Below are positions 17,685 through 26,166 of a stretch of 64,000 bases of DNA, one piece after another. The notes under the pieces are model-generated. The model saw nothing but the letters and a program-made list of their open reading frames with translations. It made no database searches and was not told where the DNA came from. Positions within the stretch are counted from its first letter, which is position 1. Each line of letters begins with the position of its first letter. Source of the stretch: Methanolobus sp. ZRKC5 (lineage in GTDB: Archaea; Halobacteriota; Methanosarcinia; Methanosarcinales; Methanosarcinaceae); the NCBI RefSeq assembly GCF_038446525.1, contig NZ_CP151792.1, forward strand, positions 2,356,001-2,420,000, written 5' to 3'. Made by a program: the position numbers and the translations under genes.

Positions 17685-19673
17685 TTGGGTTTACATGTGA
17701 TGAAGCAGGCCGATCAATCAAAATTGACCAATGGGGAAAAAAGGATTGCGAACAAAATAATTCAAATATACAAAGATGTTAGCTGGAACGCTTATCTTTA
17801 TTATGAGCCTCGAATTAAACATCTAATTCCTGATTTTGTTCTTATTGATGAATGCAAAGGTGTTTCGATAATTGAAGTCAAAGATTGGAGATGGGAAGAT
17901 CTCGATACGATAAATCAGAAGACTGCCATTATCAATGAAACTTCAAGAGAAAATCCAATCAATAGGACAAATGAATACTTCAATGCCGCAAAGAGCAAAT
18001 TACAGAACCATGGGACATTAGTTAACGATAAGTACAAACTAAAATACGGCCTATATTCAAATTTGATCTTAACCAATCTTAAAGCAAATGAGCTTCAAGA
18101 GCTTGATAGTTGTTTTTATCAACCTCCATCAAAATGCATTACTTCTGAGAAAATAACTGACTTGACAGTTAACGATCTTTTTAGTGAGGAACTTCAACAG
18201 ATCAATGAAAACGATCTATCGTTGATAAGGAGCATCTTTTTCCCTGAAATTAAAGTAAAGCTATTGCAAAAAGAGATTTGGGAATATAGCAAAAAGGAAT
18301 CTGGGGAAAACAGCATAATTAAGACTCTTGATATAGAGCAGGAAAAATTTGCTAGAAGGGTTCCGTATGGGCATTACATGGTCTCAGGTATTCCTGGAAG
18401 TGGCAAAACAGTTATTCTTTTAGCTAGAGCAGTTTTCCTTGCTAGAGAACATCCAGATTGGAAAATTAAAATTCTGACCTACACAAATTCATTGAATTCA
18501 AAGTTATCAAGTAAAATAGAATCTCTTCATGATGATCTCGAAAGTATGGGTGTAAAATACCAGAATATAGAAGTTTCCACTTTCCATGGTTTAGCAAAAT
18601 ACGTTGCTGATATTGGCAATGTTCCCAATCCTGTACCTGAGAACTATTGGGATGAAATTGTCCCGTTCAAGGCTATTGAAAATGCAAAGCCTACCTATGA
18701 TGCAATTCTAATCGACGAATATCAGGATTTTCGCGATAGTTGGATGAAGCTTTGTTTATTGTTATGTAATAAACATGAATATAATAATCAACTTAGCGAG
18801 AATATTTTTTTAGCAGGGGATAGACTTCAGAGCATCTACAATCCTTCAACGCATAATTGGAAAAGCCTGGGAATAAATATTGCAGGCCACTCAAAACTTC
18901 TGAAGAACTCCTATCGTTCAGGTAGCAGGCATGTAAATTTAGCTTTGGAGTATTTGGTAACAGACCCAGATAATAAAAGGGAAGTGGAAACTTTCTATGA
19001 AGGTAGAGATGGAATATGCTGCAATTTCAACACAGATGATAATGTCAAGTTTGTTACTGGAAGCTTTAAAGAGACAAATTCATTGTTAAATGGTCTGCTG
19101 GAAAAAGAAAATTACAATCCAGAAGATATTTTGGTTTTGTTTCCGAGTGTTTGGCTTCGGGACAAAACGTATGAGCATTTGACTGAAAAATTGAAGATGA
19201 ATGCAATTGCTTCAAAAGACCTAGTAGAAGACAAGATCAATTTGGTGACATATCATTCTGCCAAGGGTATTGAAACTAAGGTTTGTATCTTAATGGATGT
19301 TGATAAGGTCAAGGATAAAAAGTTGCTATACGTAGGAATGACTCGTGCTTCTGAAAAACTAATCATTCATTCTCATGATAAGAATGGAGGACCAATTTTT
19401 AAGGAACTAAAATCTTGCTATAATTCGATTTCTGAAAATCCAGTTGAAGAAGAATTAAAGCCTGAGAGCGAACCAAGTGACAAGAAAAGCTCTTTGATTG
19501 AAAAAGCTCAAGAAAAGAATTTGAAAGCCTATGAGCCCTGGAACAGAACTGATGAACTGAGGTTGATCAATGACTATTCGAGTGGTAAGAAGGTTAGTGA
19601 GCTGGCCAAGAAGTATGGAAGAAGCCCTGGTGCTATAAAGAAGCGGCTTGAGAAACTTGGTTTAGACAAATGA
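17685..19673 (+). CDS. NERD nuclease-domain / superfamily 1 helicase fusion with C-terminal HTH
   Basis: The 662-residue protein has an N-terminal NERD-like domain (about residues 15-130: PDFVLID near 49 and IIEVKDW near 62-68, the D...ExK arrangement of restriction-like nucleases). An SF1/UvrD-like helicase follows: Walker A GIPGSGKT (235-242), Walker B ILIDEYQDF (about 341-349), LKNSYRSGSRH and YHSAKGIE with MTRASEKL as motifs IV-VI. The last 45 residues form a helix-turn-helix (RTDELRLINDYSSG, ELAKKYGRSPGAIKKRL). The start is TTG, set by AGGAGA at 17,671-17,676; GTG 17,697 or ATG 17,700 are alternatives. NERD-helicase proteins occur in anti-phage settings, so a defence role is plausible. 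It lies alone between two copies of a short repeat. Confidence 0.85.
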   Translation: MGLHVMKQADQSKLTNGEKRIANKIIQIYKDVSWNAYLYYEPRIKHLIPDFVLIDECKGVSIIEVKDWRWEDLDTINQKTAIINETSRENPINRTNEYFNAAKSKLQNHGTLVNDKYKLKYGLYSNLILTNLKANELQELDSCFYQPPSKCITSEKITDLTVNDLFSEELQQINENDLSLIRSIFFPEIKVKLLQKEIWEYSKKESGENSIIKTLDIEQEKFARRVPYGHYMVSGIPGSGKTVILLARAVFLAREHPDWKIKILTYTNSLNSKLSSKIESLHDDLESMGVKYQNIEVSTFHGLAKYVADIGNVPNPVPENYWDEIVPFKAIENAKPTYDAILIDEYQDFRDSWMKLCLLLCNKHEYNNQLSENIFLAGDRLQSIYNPSTHNWKSLGINIAGHSKLLKNSYRSGSRHVNLALEYLVTDPDNKREVETFYEGRDGICCNFNTDDNVKFVTGSFKETNSLLNGLLEKENYNPEDILVLFPSVWLRDKTYEHLTEKLKMNAIASKDLVEDKINLVTYHSAKGIETKVCILMDVDKVKDKKLLYVGMTRASEKLIIHSHDKNGGPIFKELKSCYNSISENPVEEELKPESEPSDKKSSLIEKAQEKNLKAYEPWNRTDELRLINDYSSGKKVSELAKKYGRSPGAIKKRLEKLGLDK

Positions 19674-19728
19674 ATAGCTTCAAGTATATTGACCGGACCG
19701 TATCGCACGCGAAGCGTTCCTCCAAACA

Positions 19729-19961
19729 AGGTTGATGCGTCAGTGCGCCTGGTGGCAGACACACTCACGCAGAGATTGAGATTACCTGCAACACTTGAAT
19801 AATAAAAGTGTGGCTTGCAGCCACACACATACCGTTTACTACGGGGGCAGGGCTTGTCAGCCCCACTCCGTAAATGATATTGCTTTTGTTACGGGATTTT
19901 GTGGGGATGGAGTGAATTGAGAGTATGCTGCGCATACTGTGGGGTTTCGAGGAAACCCCAC
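19729..19961. repeat. X element, E1 copy: series of hairpins in non-coding DNA
   Basis: A block TTGATGCGTCAGTGCGCC is followed by several hairpins: GTGTGGCT-TGC-AGCCACAC (19,808-19,826), an imperfect one with GGGGC/GCCCC (about 19,832-19,877), GTATGC-TGC-GCATAC (19,923-19,937) and the 10-bp stem GTGGGGTTTC-GAG-GAAACCCCAC (19,939-19,961). The counterpart in E2 (38,165-38,410) shares the leading block and the final TATGC..GCATACTG..GGTTTTCGAGGAACCCCAC part. Dense hairpins of this sort suit the intergenic region of a single-stranded DNA virus (origin or packaging signal), which is inference. Confidence 0.6.
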
Positions 19962-20040
19962 TATTTATTAAGTGATTAGGATTTCTGATGCTTACTTGTA
20001 TTGAGCATTTGATTTATATATTAAATACTCCTATAAAATA

Positions 20041-20190
20041 TAGAGGTATTAATACCTCTACTTATCGACTCTTGGATGAGGGCGCAGTCACTGTTAGCAT
20101 TAGGCACATTGCAAAAATGCTGGTATCTAGGTTTAATAACGCGGAAACGATTAAACCTGCTGATAGCACAGTACAAATGCCTGTGCCCTC
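20041..20190. ncRNA. Candidate structured RNA or structured DNA site, strand not certain
   Basis: The non-coding stretch 19,962-20,433 contains a perfect 20-bp palindrome, TAGAGGTATTAATACCTCTA (20,041-20,060), then a 113-nt fold closed by the 10-bp stem GAGGGCGCAG (20,078-20,087) with CTGTGCCCTC (20,181-20,190, one G-U). Inside are the 9-bp stem AGGTTTAAT/ATTAAACCT and the TGCT/AGCA helix below it. A further CCTCCA/TGGAGG hairpin lies near 20,231-20,250. No protein homology is visible in any frame. I do not recognise an RNA family. Confidence 0.45.
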
Positions 20191-20433
20191 GATAGGTCCT
20201 AACTTAACTTTGTTTTCTATGGTTTTTACCTCCAAATATATGGAGGCATGTACATGCTATTAATGGACATGACCATATTTAGCATAATTGTGTACATGGC
20301 ACAGGATTACGTTTTAATCATAAAACATGCGTACTTTTCAAAAGTAATAAAAATGTGAGGCATGTTTGACCCACAGTATATGTACATGTTTATATTAATA
20401 ACATATATAAAAGGTACATTTTGGAAATTATTA

Positions 20434-21396
20434 TCAATCTCCATCTCCACTAATATTGAACTCTGCATACACTGGATAATGGTCTGATACTGCCACAGTT
20501 TCATCATATGTTAAGTTGTATTCCAGGTCATATCTGAAAACCCCGAAATCTCCTGTGAAGTCACTGTGATCTGTCAGGATAATCCTGTCATAGGTGTATT
20601 CAGTTGTTTTTGTGGTGGTGTCCTGGGTGTCATCGATCACCCAATAGTAGTCATCGAGGTCTGAGCTTGAGTCTTCATCGAAATACGAACCATCTGCATT
20701 AAGATCTCCCAGGATAATGAAATCCTGTTCATCCGGGTAGACGTTCTGTGCGTGTGCAAGGGCTTCATCCAGGGCATTTATTTCTTCGGTGGCCTCATCA
20801 GGATCTGTGTGGACCACTATTAGAACAGCATCATAATTGCCATTGACCGCTCTGAAAGATGCTATGTAAGGTTGCCTGTGGAACGGGTCTGTTCCTTCTG
20901 GTTCAGGGTAGGGCAATGCTTCACTTGTAATTAATATCGTGTCGGTGTTGTAAACGTAGGCGTATTGTTCTTTGCTTGTGGTCCTTCCCATCCTTTCGCT
21001 GACAACAAATTCATAGTTTGAACCATCAGAATTTACAAGTTCTACCAGTTCAGGAAGGGCTGTTTGTGACTTATCCCTTATTTCCTGGATGGCCATTATG
21101 TCGTAGGTCCTGGTGATGTTTGCAAGGACTGCCATTACTTCCGGTTTATCAGCTTTTGAGACTCCAAATACCTGAATATTAAAGGATCCTATTCTTAGAG
21201 TTTCATCTGGTAATGGAGATGTGTTTATTTCTTCATCCAGTACTTTCGGCTGGATATCTTCTGTAGGCTGAACATCGATTTGTTCAATTTGCTCGATCTC
21301 TTCTGCTATCTCCTTGATAGTTTGTTCTGTGTCTTCGGAGATGCAACCAAGAGTGAATGATATCAAAATGAGTACTACTAAGAGTTTGATTTTCAT
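20434..21396 (-). CDS. Secreted lipoprotein with endonuclease/exonuclease/phosphatase (DNase-I-like) domain
   Basis: The 320-residue product starts at ATG 21,396; the open frame reaches 21,510, but only this start gives a proper lipoprotein signal, KIKLLVVLILISFTLGC with lipobox Cys about residue 18. An acidic/Gln-rich linker (to about 60) precedes the EEP domain with LRIGSFNIQVFG, IMAIQEIRD, ILGDLNADGSYF and VSDHYPVYAEF, the standard metal and His catalytic set. Anchored outside the membrane, it would cleave nucleic acid or a phosphoester in the envelope; DNase I is the nearest fold analogue. It diverges from the TPR lipoprotein gene. As mobile cargo it might attack incoming DNA, but a nutritional role is equally possible. 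Confidence 0.85.
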   Translation of the reverse strand: MKIKLLVVLILISFTLGCISEDTEQTIKEIAEEIEQIEQIDVQPTEDIQPKVLDEEINTSPLPDETLRIGSFNIQVFGVSKADKPEVMAVLANITRTYDIMAIQEIRDKSQTALPELVELVNSDGSNYEFVVSERMGRTTSKEQYAYVYNTDTILITSEALPYPEPEGTDPFHRQPYIASFRAVNGNYDAVLIVVHTDPDEATEEINALDEALAHAQNVYPDEQDFIILGDLNADGSYFDEDSSSDLDDYYWVIDDTQDTTTKTTEYTYDRIILTDHSDFTGDFGVFRYDLEYNLTYDETVAVSDHYPVYAEFNISGDGD

Positions 21397-21498
21397 GTTA
21401 ATCAAAAGATAAGAAGTAATATTAAAGGGACTTGGTAAAAAAGTTAGATTAAACAATATAATAGAAATAGATATGTCAAATAGGAACATGAAATATTT

Positions 21499-22179
21499 AT
21501 GAAAAATCAAAACATAACGATACTATTTATCCTGCTTTTCGGAATATTTCTAACAGTGTTTGCAGGCTGTATTGATAAGGAAGCTAGTGAAGTCGATCAA
21601 TTAATTGAAAGTGCAAATGAGCAGAGAGACTATGGTAGGTATAATACTGCACTAGAATATTATAATCAAGCATTGGATATTGATCCGAGCAGCGAAGCAG
21701 CATGGTCAGGAAAAGGACTAACCTACATTAATCTCGATAAGAAGGAAGAAGCAACCAAGTGTTATGATGTGATACTAAGCAATAGCGATGATGTTAGATG
21801 GTTAAGAATTGCAGGAATGGCATATGATATTAGTCTTAATCAACCCAAAAAAGCAATTGAAGCTTATGATAAAATGTTGGAGATTAATCCAGATGATTGT
21901 TATGTTTGGGCATCAAAAGGATCAAGTTTACAGCATATCAATCAGAATGAAGAAGCAGTGAAATGTTTTGACATGGCACTTTCTATCAACTCGGATAATG
22001 GAATTATATGGAGAAATAAAGGAGATTCACTTCTCTCTCTGGGAAAACAGAATGAGGCTGTTGAATGTTACAACGAAGCAATCAAATGTTACAACAAGGA
22101 TTTAGAAGTTAATCCTGAAGATATATTCGCTAATTTTGATAAAGAAAGAGTTGAAGAGAAATTAGAGGAAATCAAATAA
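21499..22179 (+). CDS. TPR-repeat lipoprotein
   Basis: The 226-residue protein has a signal peptide with lipobox VFAGC (Cys about residue 24). About four tetratricopeptide repeats follow: YNTALEYYNQALDIDPSSEAAW is the clearest part, with the first repeat near 40-75, then about 76-110, 112-145 and 146-180. TPR proteins mediate protein contacts, so this is probably a surface scaffold. It is transcribed divergently from the DNase-I-like lipoprotein with 102 nt between starts, suggesting a functional pair. Confidence 0.85.
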   Translation: MKNQNITILFILLFGIFLTVFAGCIDKEASEVDQLIESANEQRDYGRYNTALEYYNQALDIDPSSEAAWSGKGLTYINLDKKEEATKCYDVILSNSDDVRWLRIAGMAYDISLNQPKKAIEAYDKMLEINPDDCYVWASKGSSLQHINQNEEAVKCFDMALSINSDNGIIWRNKGDSLLSLGKQNEAVECYNEAIKCYNKDLEVNPEDIFANFDKERVEEKLEEIK

Positions 22180-22271
22180 CCCTTTTATTTTTTATAGAGT
22201 TAGAATTTTTATCCATTGATTATACTGAATCCTCAGTTTCAATTGGAAATTCAAACTGTAAAAATCATACG

Positions 22272-22473
22272 AAAAATCGGGTTGCAGGCCAACTGTGGCA
22301 CACACGCCTTAATCGTGTACCTAAGGGAACATAGGAAAAAAGCCACGGGCGCCGCGAAGCGGCGCGAGTGCTGGGTAGGTTGGATTTTTTAATTGAAGTG
22401 CTGTTTTGTAAAAACGATAGCAAGGGATTGTTAAAGAAAAAGAAATACTGGTTTTTACAGTACCACAGTATAG
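22272..22473. repeat. Y element, E1 copy: 202-bp structured non-coding repeat
   Basis: This matches 39,204-39,405 in E2 over exactly the same length. The central 75 bases are almost identical and the loops differ. Predicted stems are CTGTGGC (22,293-22,299) with GCCACGG (22,342-22,348), ACACG/CGTGT, CCTA/TAGG and the strong hairpin GCGCCGC-GAA-GCGGCGC. Distal TGCTGTT and AACAGTA-like ends can also pair. In E2 the first stem is CCGTGGC, so a U-G pair here is C-G there. It sits between convergent genes in both elements. Confidence 0.75.
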
Positions 22474-22565
22474 ACTTAGTCCAATGGAAGCTGTGCAGGG
22501 ATAAAAATATTTTAAGATAGAAAGCATGAAGAAAATCAACATTTGAAAAGGGACTATATTTGGTT

Positions 22566-24302
22566 TTATTCTTCTCGTATATCAACATTGATTCCTAGTA
22601 ATTTGCAATCATCTGATTTATCAGTTAAAGTTAATACTTTGTTTTTTGTGATGATCTCATCAAATTCTTCATCAGTTAATTGTTTTTTGATTTCATCAAG
22701 CTGATTTTGATTTACGGTTGCTATATATTGCTTACCAGAATTTGAGAATTTATCGTATATTAGTTTGAACATATCAGATGTTTGTCTCTCGTCAGTATCA
22801 GAAAATAGTCTACTGTCATGGAAAATAAAATCGATGTTATGATTATGACCTTCAAATAGGATTGTTAAATCATAGCAAAAAATCTTGACATGATTTATAC
22901 CATCAGAAGCATCTGACTCAATTTTTGCATCAATATTAAACCTTAATTGATTTACTCCACTATTTGATTCTATTGTAATACCTGCTATGCTATCTGGATA
23001 GAACGTTTTAGCAAGACTTCTAAAATAATCTCGCAGTACATTAATTTCACTCTCAACACCTTCTAAATATTGGTCTGCAATTTCCGCATAATCCACAAAT
23101 TTCTTTTTAATATCTCTTTTTGTGGCTTTGTATTCAGCTTGCAAAGCTTGGTATTTTTTAATGCTATCTCTTTCTAATTCATATTCAGCTTTTTGATTGT
23201 TCAGACTGACAAAAAGATCGAGTGCTTGATGCTCTCCAAGATACCTTATAAGCTGGTGTAGCTCTCGTTGTAAAATTTCCATTTTATTTTCTTTATTTTT
23301 CTTTTCAAGCCTTAGTTTATTTTGCTGCTCAACTAATCTTCTTTTCCTATTTGATATTAGTTTTTCATAGAATATTTTCGTGTCATCTAATGTTTTAACA
23401 AGATTTTCAGAAAAATGTATGTTTGTTTCTTGGTAAACACTTAATAAACTTTCTTTTGAAATATCCGGGGTAAAATTGAAACTCTCGTTTATCTGCTCTA
23501 TATTGCTTTCTAAAAGTAGACTGTCATTATTTAATGTGAATAACTCTTTCTCTACTTTATCTGCTTTCAGTTGGATTTCTCGATAATTTTCTGCTACTTC
23601 AAAAGTCTTTAAACTATTTTCCAATTTTTGAATACGCTCTTCAAGGTCTACGAGTGTTAAAACAGCATCTTTATTCCCTGTAAAAAAATCCTTTAGCAAC
23701 GAATCTTTTTTAAAATTTTTCTCTAAAGTAGTTATACGATCCAATTCTTTCTTAATTTTTTCTTTTTCTTGTATTAAGGATATATCCAATCCAAGTAAAA
23801 ATGAATTGAAAAGTAACGTTTGATATGGTCTTACTACCTTTCCGGGTTCATTAAAAGCTACATATGAGTTCCTTTTTGGTCGGATAAAAAAAGGAATTAA
23901 GCTGCGAAAAGAGATATCTGTAATATTCTTCGGTATGTTAAAACACAAAGAATTCATTTCATCCCTAAATGCTGAAACCGAAATTAATTCATTATTTAAT
24001 TCCATTCCATTAGGTTCATTTGTTGTTCTTTTGACAGTGTATATATTATTTCCAAGTTTAAAGTCAACATAGAACTCCCAGTCTGGCAACTTTTCGCATA
24101 ATTCTTTGTATCCATTTTCATTGGCGCCAAAACAAAAATGAATTATGCGAACTAAAAAAGACTTCCCTACTCCATTATAGGTTTTTCCTTTATCGTTAGA
24201 CTCAGGATTATCTTGTTCAGCAACAATAAAGCTAAGTCCAGTTTCATTAAACGTGACTGTTCTGAAACTTTCTTTATTTGAGTAAACTTTTAACAAATAC
24301 AT
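22566..24302 (-). CDS. ABC-three-component system ATPase (DUF2326/SMC-like)
   Basis: The 578-residue protein is an SMC/RecN-like ABC ATPase. Walker A NGVGKS lies at residues 43-48, a long coiled coil spans about 170-430, and the C-terminal lobe carries FIFHDSRLFSDTDERQ, a Walker-B-type HDS region followed by a DERQ motif. This arrangement is that of DUF2326-type ATPases in ABC-3C conflict systems (Krishnan et al. 2020 classification, from memory). It is the last gene of a three-gene operon and overlaps the middle component by 13 nt. It probably senses nucleic acid or protein complexes and licenses the effector. Confidence 0.85.
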   Translation of the reverse strand: MYLLKVYSNKESFRTVTFNETGLSFIVAEQDNPESNDKGKTYNGVGKSFLVRIIHFCFGANENGYKELCEKLPDWEFYVDFKLGNNIYTVKRTTNEPNGMELNNELISVSAFRDEMNSLCFNIPKNITDISFRSLIPFFIRPKRNSYVAFNEPGKVVRPYQTLLFNSFLLGLDISLIQEKEKIKKELDRITTLEKNFKKDSLLKDFFTGNKDAVLTLVDLEERIQKLENSLKTFEVAENYREIQLKADKVEKELFTLNNDSLLLESNIEQINESFNFTPDISKESLLSVYQETNIHFSENLVKTLDDTKIFYEKLISNRKRRLVEQQNKLRLEKKNKENKMEILQRELHQLIRYLGEHQALDLFVSLNNQKAEYELERDSIKKYQALQAEYKATKRDIKKKFVDYAEIADQYLEGVESEINVLRDYFRSLAKTFYPDSIAGITIESNSGVNQLRFNIDAKIESDASDGINHVKIFCYDLTILFEGHNHNIDFIFHDSRLFSDTDERQTSDMFKLIYDKFSNSGKQYIATVNQNQLDEIKKQLTDEEFDEIITKNKVLTLTDKSDDCKLLGINVDIREE

Positions 24303-24535
24303 TTTTTTACAACACCGTCCTGCTCTTCAACGGCACCTATGGAATAGAGAAAGACTATTGTAAGTAAAAGGTTGTCAAAGCTATGTTTTGCATGGTATAA
24401 GTCTTTATGATAGTCATATTGATATTGATTCCATAAATTATCAATAGACTTCGATGATTCTAGTGAATTTAAAATGTAACTTCCAAAACCAAGAAGAGAT
24501 TCTGAGAAATTTGTGTGCTTAGTTGGAAGTATCAT
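24290..24535 (-). CDS. ABC-three-component system middle component
   Basis: The 81-residue all-helical protein begins MILPTKHTNFSESLLGFGSYI and contains FDNLLLTIVFLYSIGAVEE. Small proteins of this pattern occupy the middle position of ABC-3C systems (middle-component type 6-like, moderate certainty). Its start overlaps the effector stop by one base (TAATG) and its end overlaps the ATPase start by 13 nt, so all three are translationally coupled. It probably links effector and ATPase. Confidence 0.8.
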   Translation of the reverse strand: MILPTKHTNFSESLLGFGSYILNSLESSKSIDNLWNQYQYDYHKDLYHAKHSFDNLLLTIVFLYSIGAVEEQDGVVKKCIC

Positions 24536-25443
24536 TACATCTCTCCTTGAGTAGGTTCTTCAAATATATCACAGGTTTCAAAATACTTTGCCATTATTAC
24601 AATAACTGAGATTTGATATATTTGTTCTGGCCTCGGACTTGCACAATTGATGATTGCCCAAAATAATTCATCCCCTGAATTATCTTTCTTTTCTTGAATA
24701 TATATTTCGTTCATCTTGTCTCGTAAAGAATCTACGAGAAAATCACTGTTATTTTTTAAGTACTTATTTAAAGAACTTAACTGAATACATCCATTATTGA
24801 GATATGTAGCTACATGTTCAGATAGATTGTTAAACTCAATTTTGTCATCCCAATCTGGATATCTGATTTCAGGTTCATCGTCTTTTGGCAAAGGTAATTT
24901 CATGATATGTGATATTACCTCAGCTAGGATTGAATAGTCCAAATATTTTATGCTAGCCGGATCTGGAAAAAATCCAGTTATAACCAAAATTTGGTCATCT
25001 TCTAGTTCAAAAAGTATATTTTCAAGCTTTCTCGCAGTCCAAAATCCTGCTTTTTTGAGTTTGTGAGATGTTTTAATTTCTTGAATTAATTTTTCAGAAT
25101 CTGGATTAACACCTTTGTTTTTGTCATTAACAACAAAATAAAATTCATTAATAGGAGACCAATGTGTTTTTAGACCGGCAAAATCAGTTTTTAGCTTGCT
25201 GACAAGACTTGTATACGATTTCTCAATGTCTTCAGGAGCAAATACTTGAAAAAAAATGCCCTTGGATTTAATGTATCCATCATTTTTTCGGTCTCCAATA
25301 TTTCCCCATGGTTTAATCTGTTGAAAATCTGGTTCTGCATAATTCATAATTGCACTGAATAAATCTTCAAATGCTTGGCCATCAGCTTTTAGGATTTTAT
25401 TTTGAAATAAATGCCTAGCAATTGTTTTTTCGTTAATATCCAT
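24535..25443 (-). CDS. ABC-three-component system effector with restriction-endonuclease-like domain
   Basis: The 302-residue product opens with a segment of nuclease type: DGQAFEDLFSAIM (about residues 20-32), KPWGNIGDRKNDGYI (about 43-57) and GIFFQVFAPE (about 62-71). This fits a PD-(D/E)XK-like arrangement in which the usual ExK is changed to QVF, so catalysis is not certain. The C-terminal half (from about 175) is the conserved ABC-3C C-terminal region that contacts the middle component. It is first in the operon; a promoter probably lies in 25,444-25,560. A defence role is inferred from the family. Confidence 0.8.
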   Translation of the reverse strand: MDINEKTIARHLFQNKILKADGQAFEDLFSAIMNYAEPDFQQIKPWGNIGDRKNDGYIKSKGIFFQVFAPEDIEKSYTSLVSKLKTDFAGLKTHWSPINEFYFVVNDKNKGVNPDSEKLIQEIKTSHKLKKAGFWTARKLENILFELEDDQILVITGFFPDPASIKYLDYSILAEVISHIMKLPLPKDDEPEIRYPDWDDKIEFNNLSEHVATYLNNGCIQLSSLNKYLKNNSDFLVDSLRDKMNEIYIQEKKDNSGDELFWAIINCASPRPEQIYQISVIVIMAKYFETCDIFEEPTQGEM

Positions 25444-25607
25444 CTAATGACACCTATTCTATTTGTGTAGAAACTCATGGGATGTTTATGCAGATTGTTC
25501 CTTATTTCAACTATTTATTAAACATAATACCCATATATAGTACTTCCGAAATGATTTTACATTTATTTTAAAAGTGACGATTTGATACAATTTTTTTGTT
25601 GCTGTTA

Positions 25608-26087
25608 CTATTCTGAGAGAAGACTATGTTCTTTAGCATAGTCCAAATATTCAACTAGAGCTCCTTTTATTAGATTGTCATCATGAGCAATTAGCTTATC
25701 AATCGCAAGCCTAACATCATTATTGCTCCAGTCCTCTGATATTTCAAGATTTGTTATTACTTCCTGTACATTCAGGTCATCATTTTCAGCTAAATGTTGT
25801 CGAAGTGTAAAAGCTAAATCGCATTCATAAGAACAGAAAGGCACTTTAGTCCCTATTCGATGATCCAAAAAAGAACATACAAGAGTTGTAGTGGAATAAA
25901 CATCGGGGTCACGCATTTTCGTGGAACATAATCCACATTCAAGAGTAGGATTCATTCTTTCTTCAATATCTTTTTGCATGCAACATTTTTTGTATTTATT
26001 TCCACTGCCACATTTGCAAGGGTCATTTCGTCCAATTTTGCCTATAATATCAACTCCTATTTTGTCAGAATGGAGATAACACTTCAT
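25608..26087 (-). CDS. SEC-C motif protein with additional zinc-binding cysteines
   Basis: A 159-residue protein with the SEC-C zinc motif GRNDPCKCGSGNKYKKCC (residues about 19-36), shared with the SecA C-terminus, where it binds zinc. A second Cys set follows: CGLC (about 51-54) and CSYEC (about 84-88). The C-terminal half is helical and acidic. SEC-C domains often accompany nucleic-acid-related or chaperone functions; this one cannot be assigned. It stands alone between the ABC-3C operon and the Rep candidate and is likely cargo. Confidence 0.75.
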   Translation of the reverse strand: MKCYLHSDKIGVDIIGKIGRNDPCKCGSGNKYKKCCMQKDIEERMNPTLECGLCSTKMRDPDVYSTTTLVCSFLDHRIGTKVPFCSYECDLAFTLRQHLAENDDLNVQEVITNLEISEDWSNNDVRLAIDKLIAHDDNLIKGALVEYLDYAKEHSLLSE

Positions 26088-26166
26088 AGTATTTTTGACT
26101 ATGGTCTTATTTTATGCATTGTACGTACAAAAATATAAAAATAATCTATACCTTCGGCTATCCAAG

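Noticed and set aside
19988-20263. 91-codon plus-strand frame
   Set aside because: It covers the palindrome and stem structures and has no protein-like pattern; RNA/DNA structure explains the region better.
22265-22588. 107-codon minus-strand frame through the Y element
   Set aside because: The conserved feature is the stem structure; the frame is not kept in the E2 copy.
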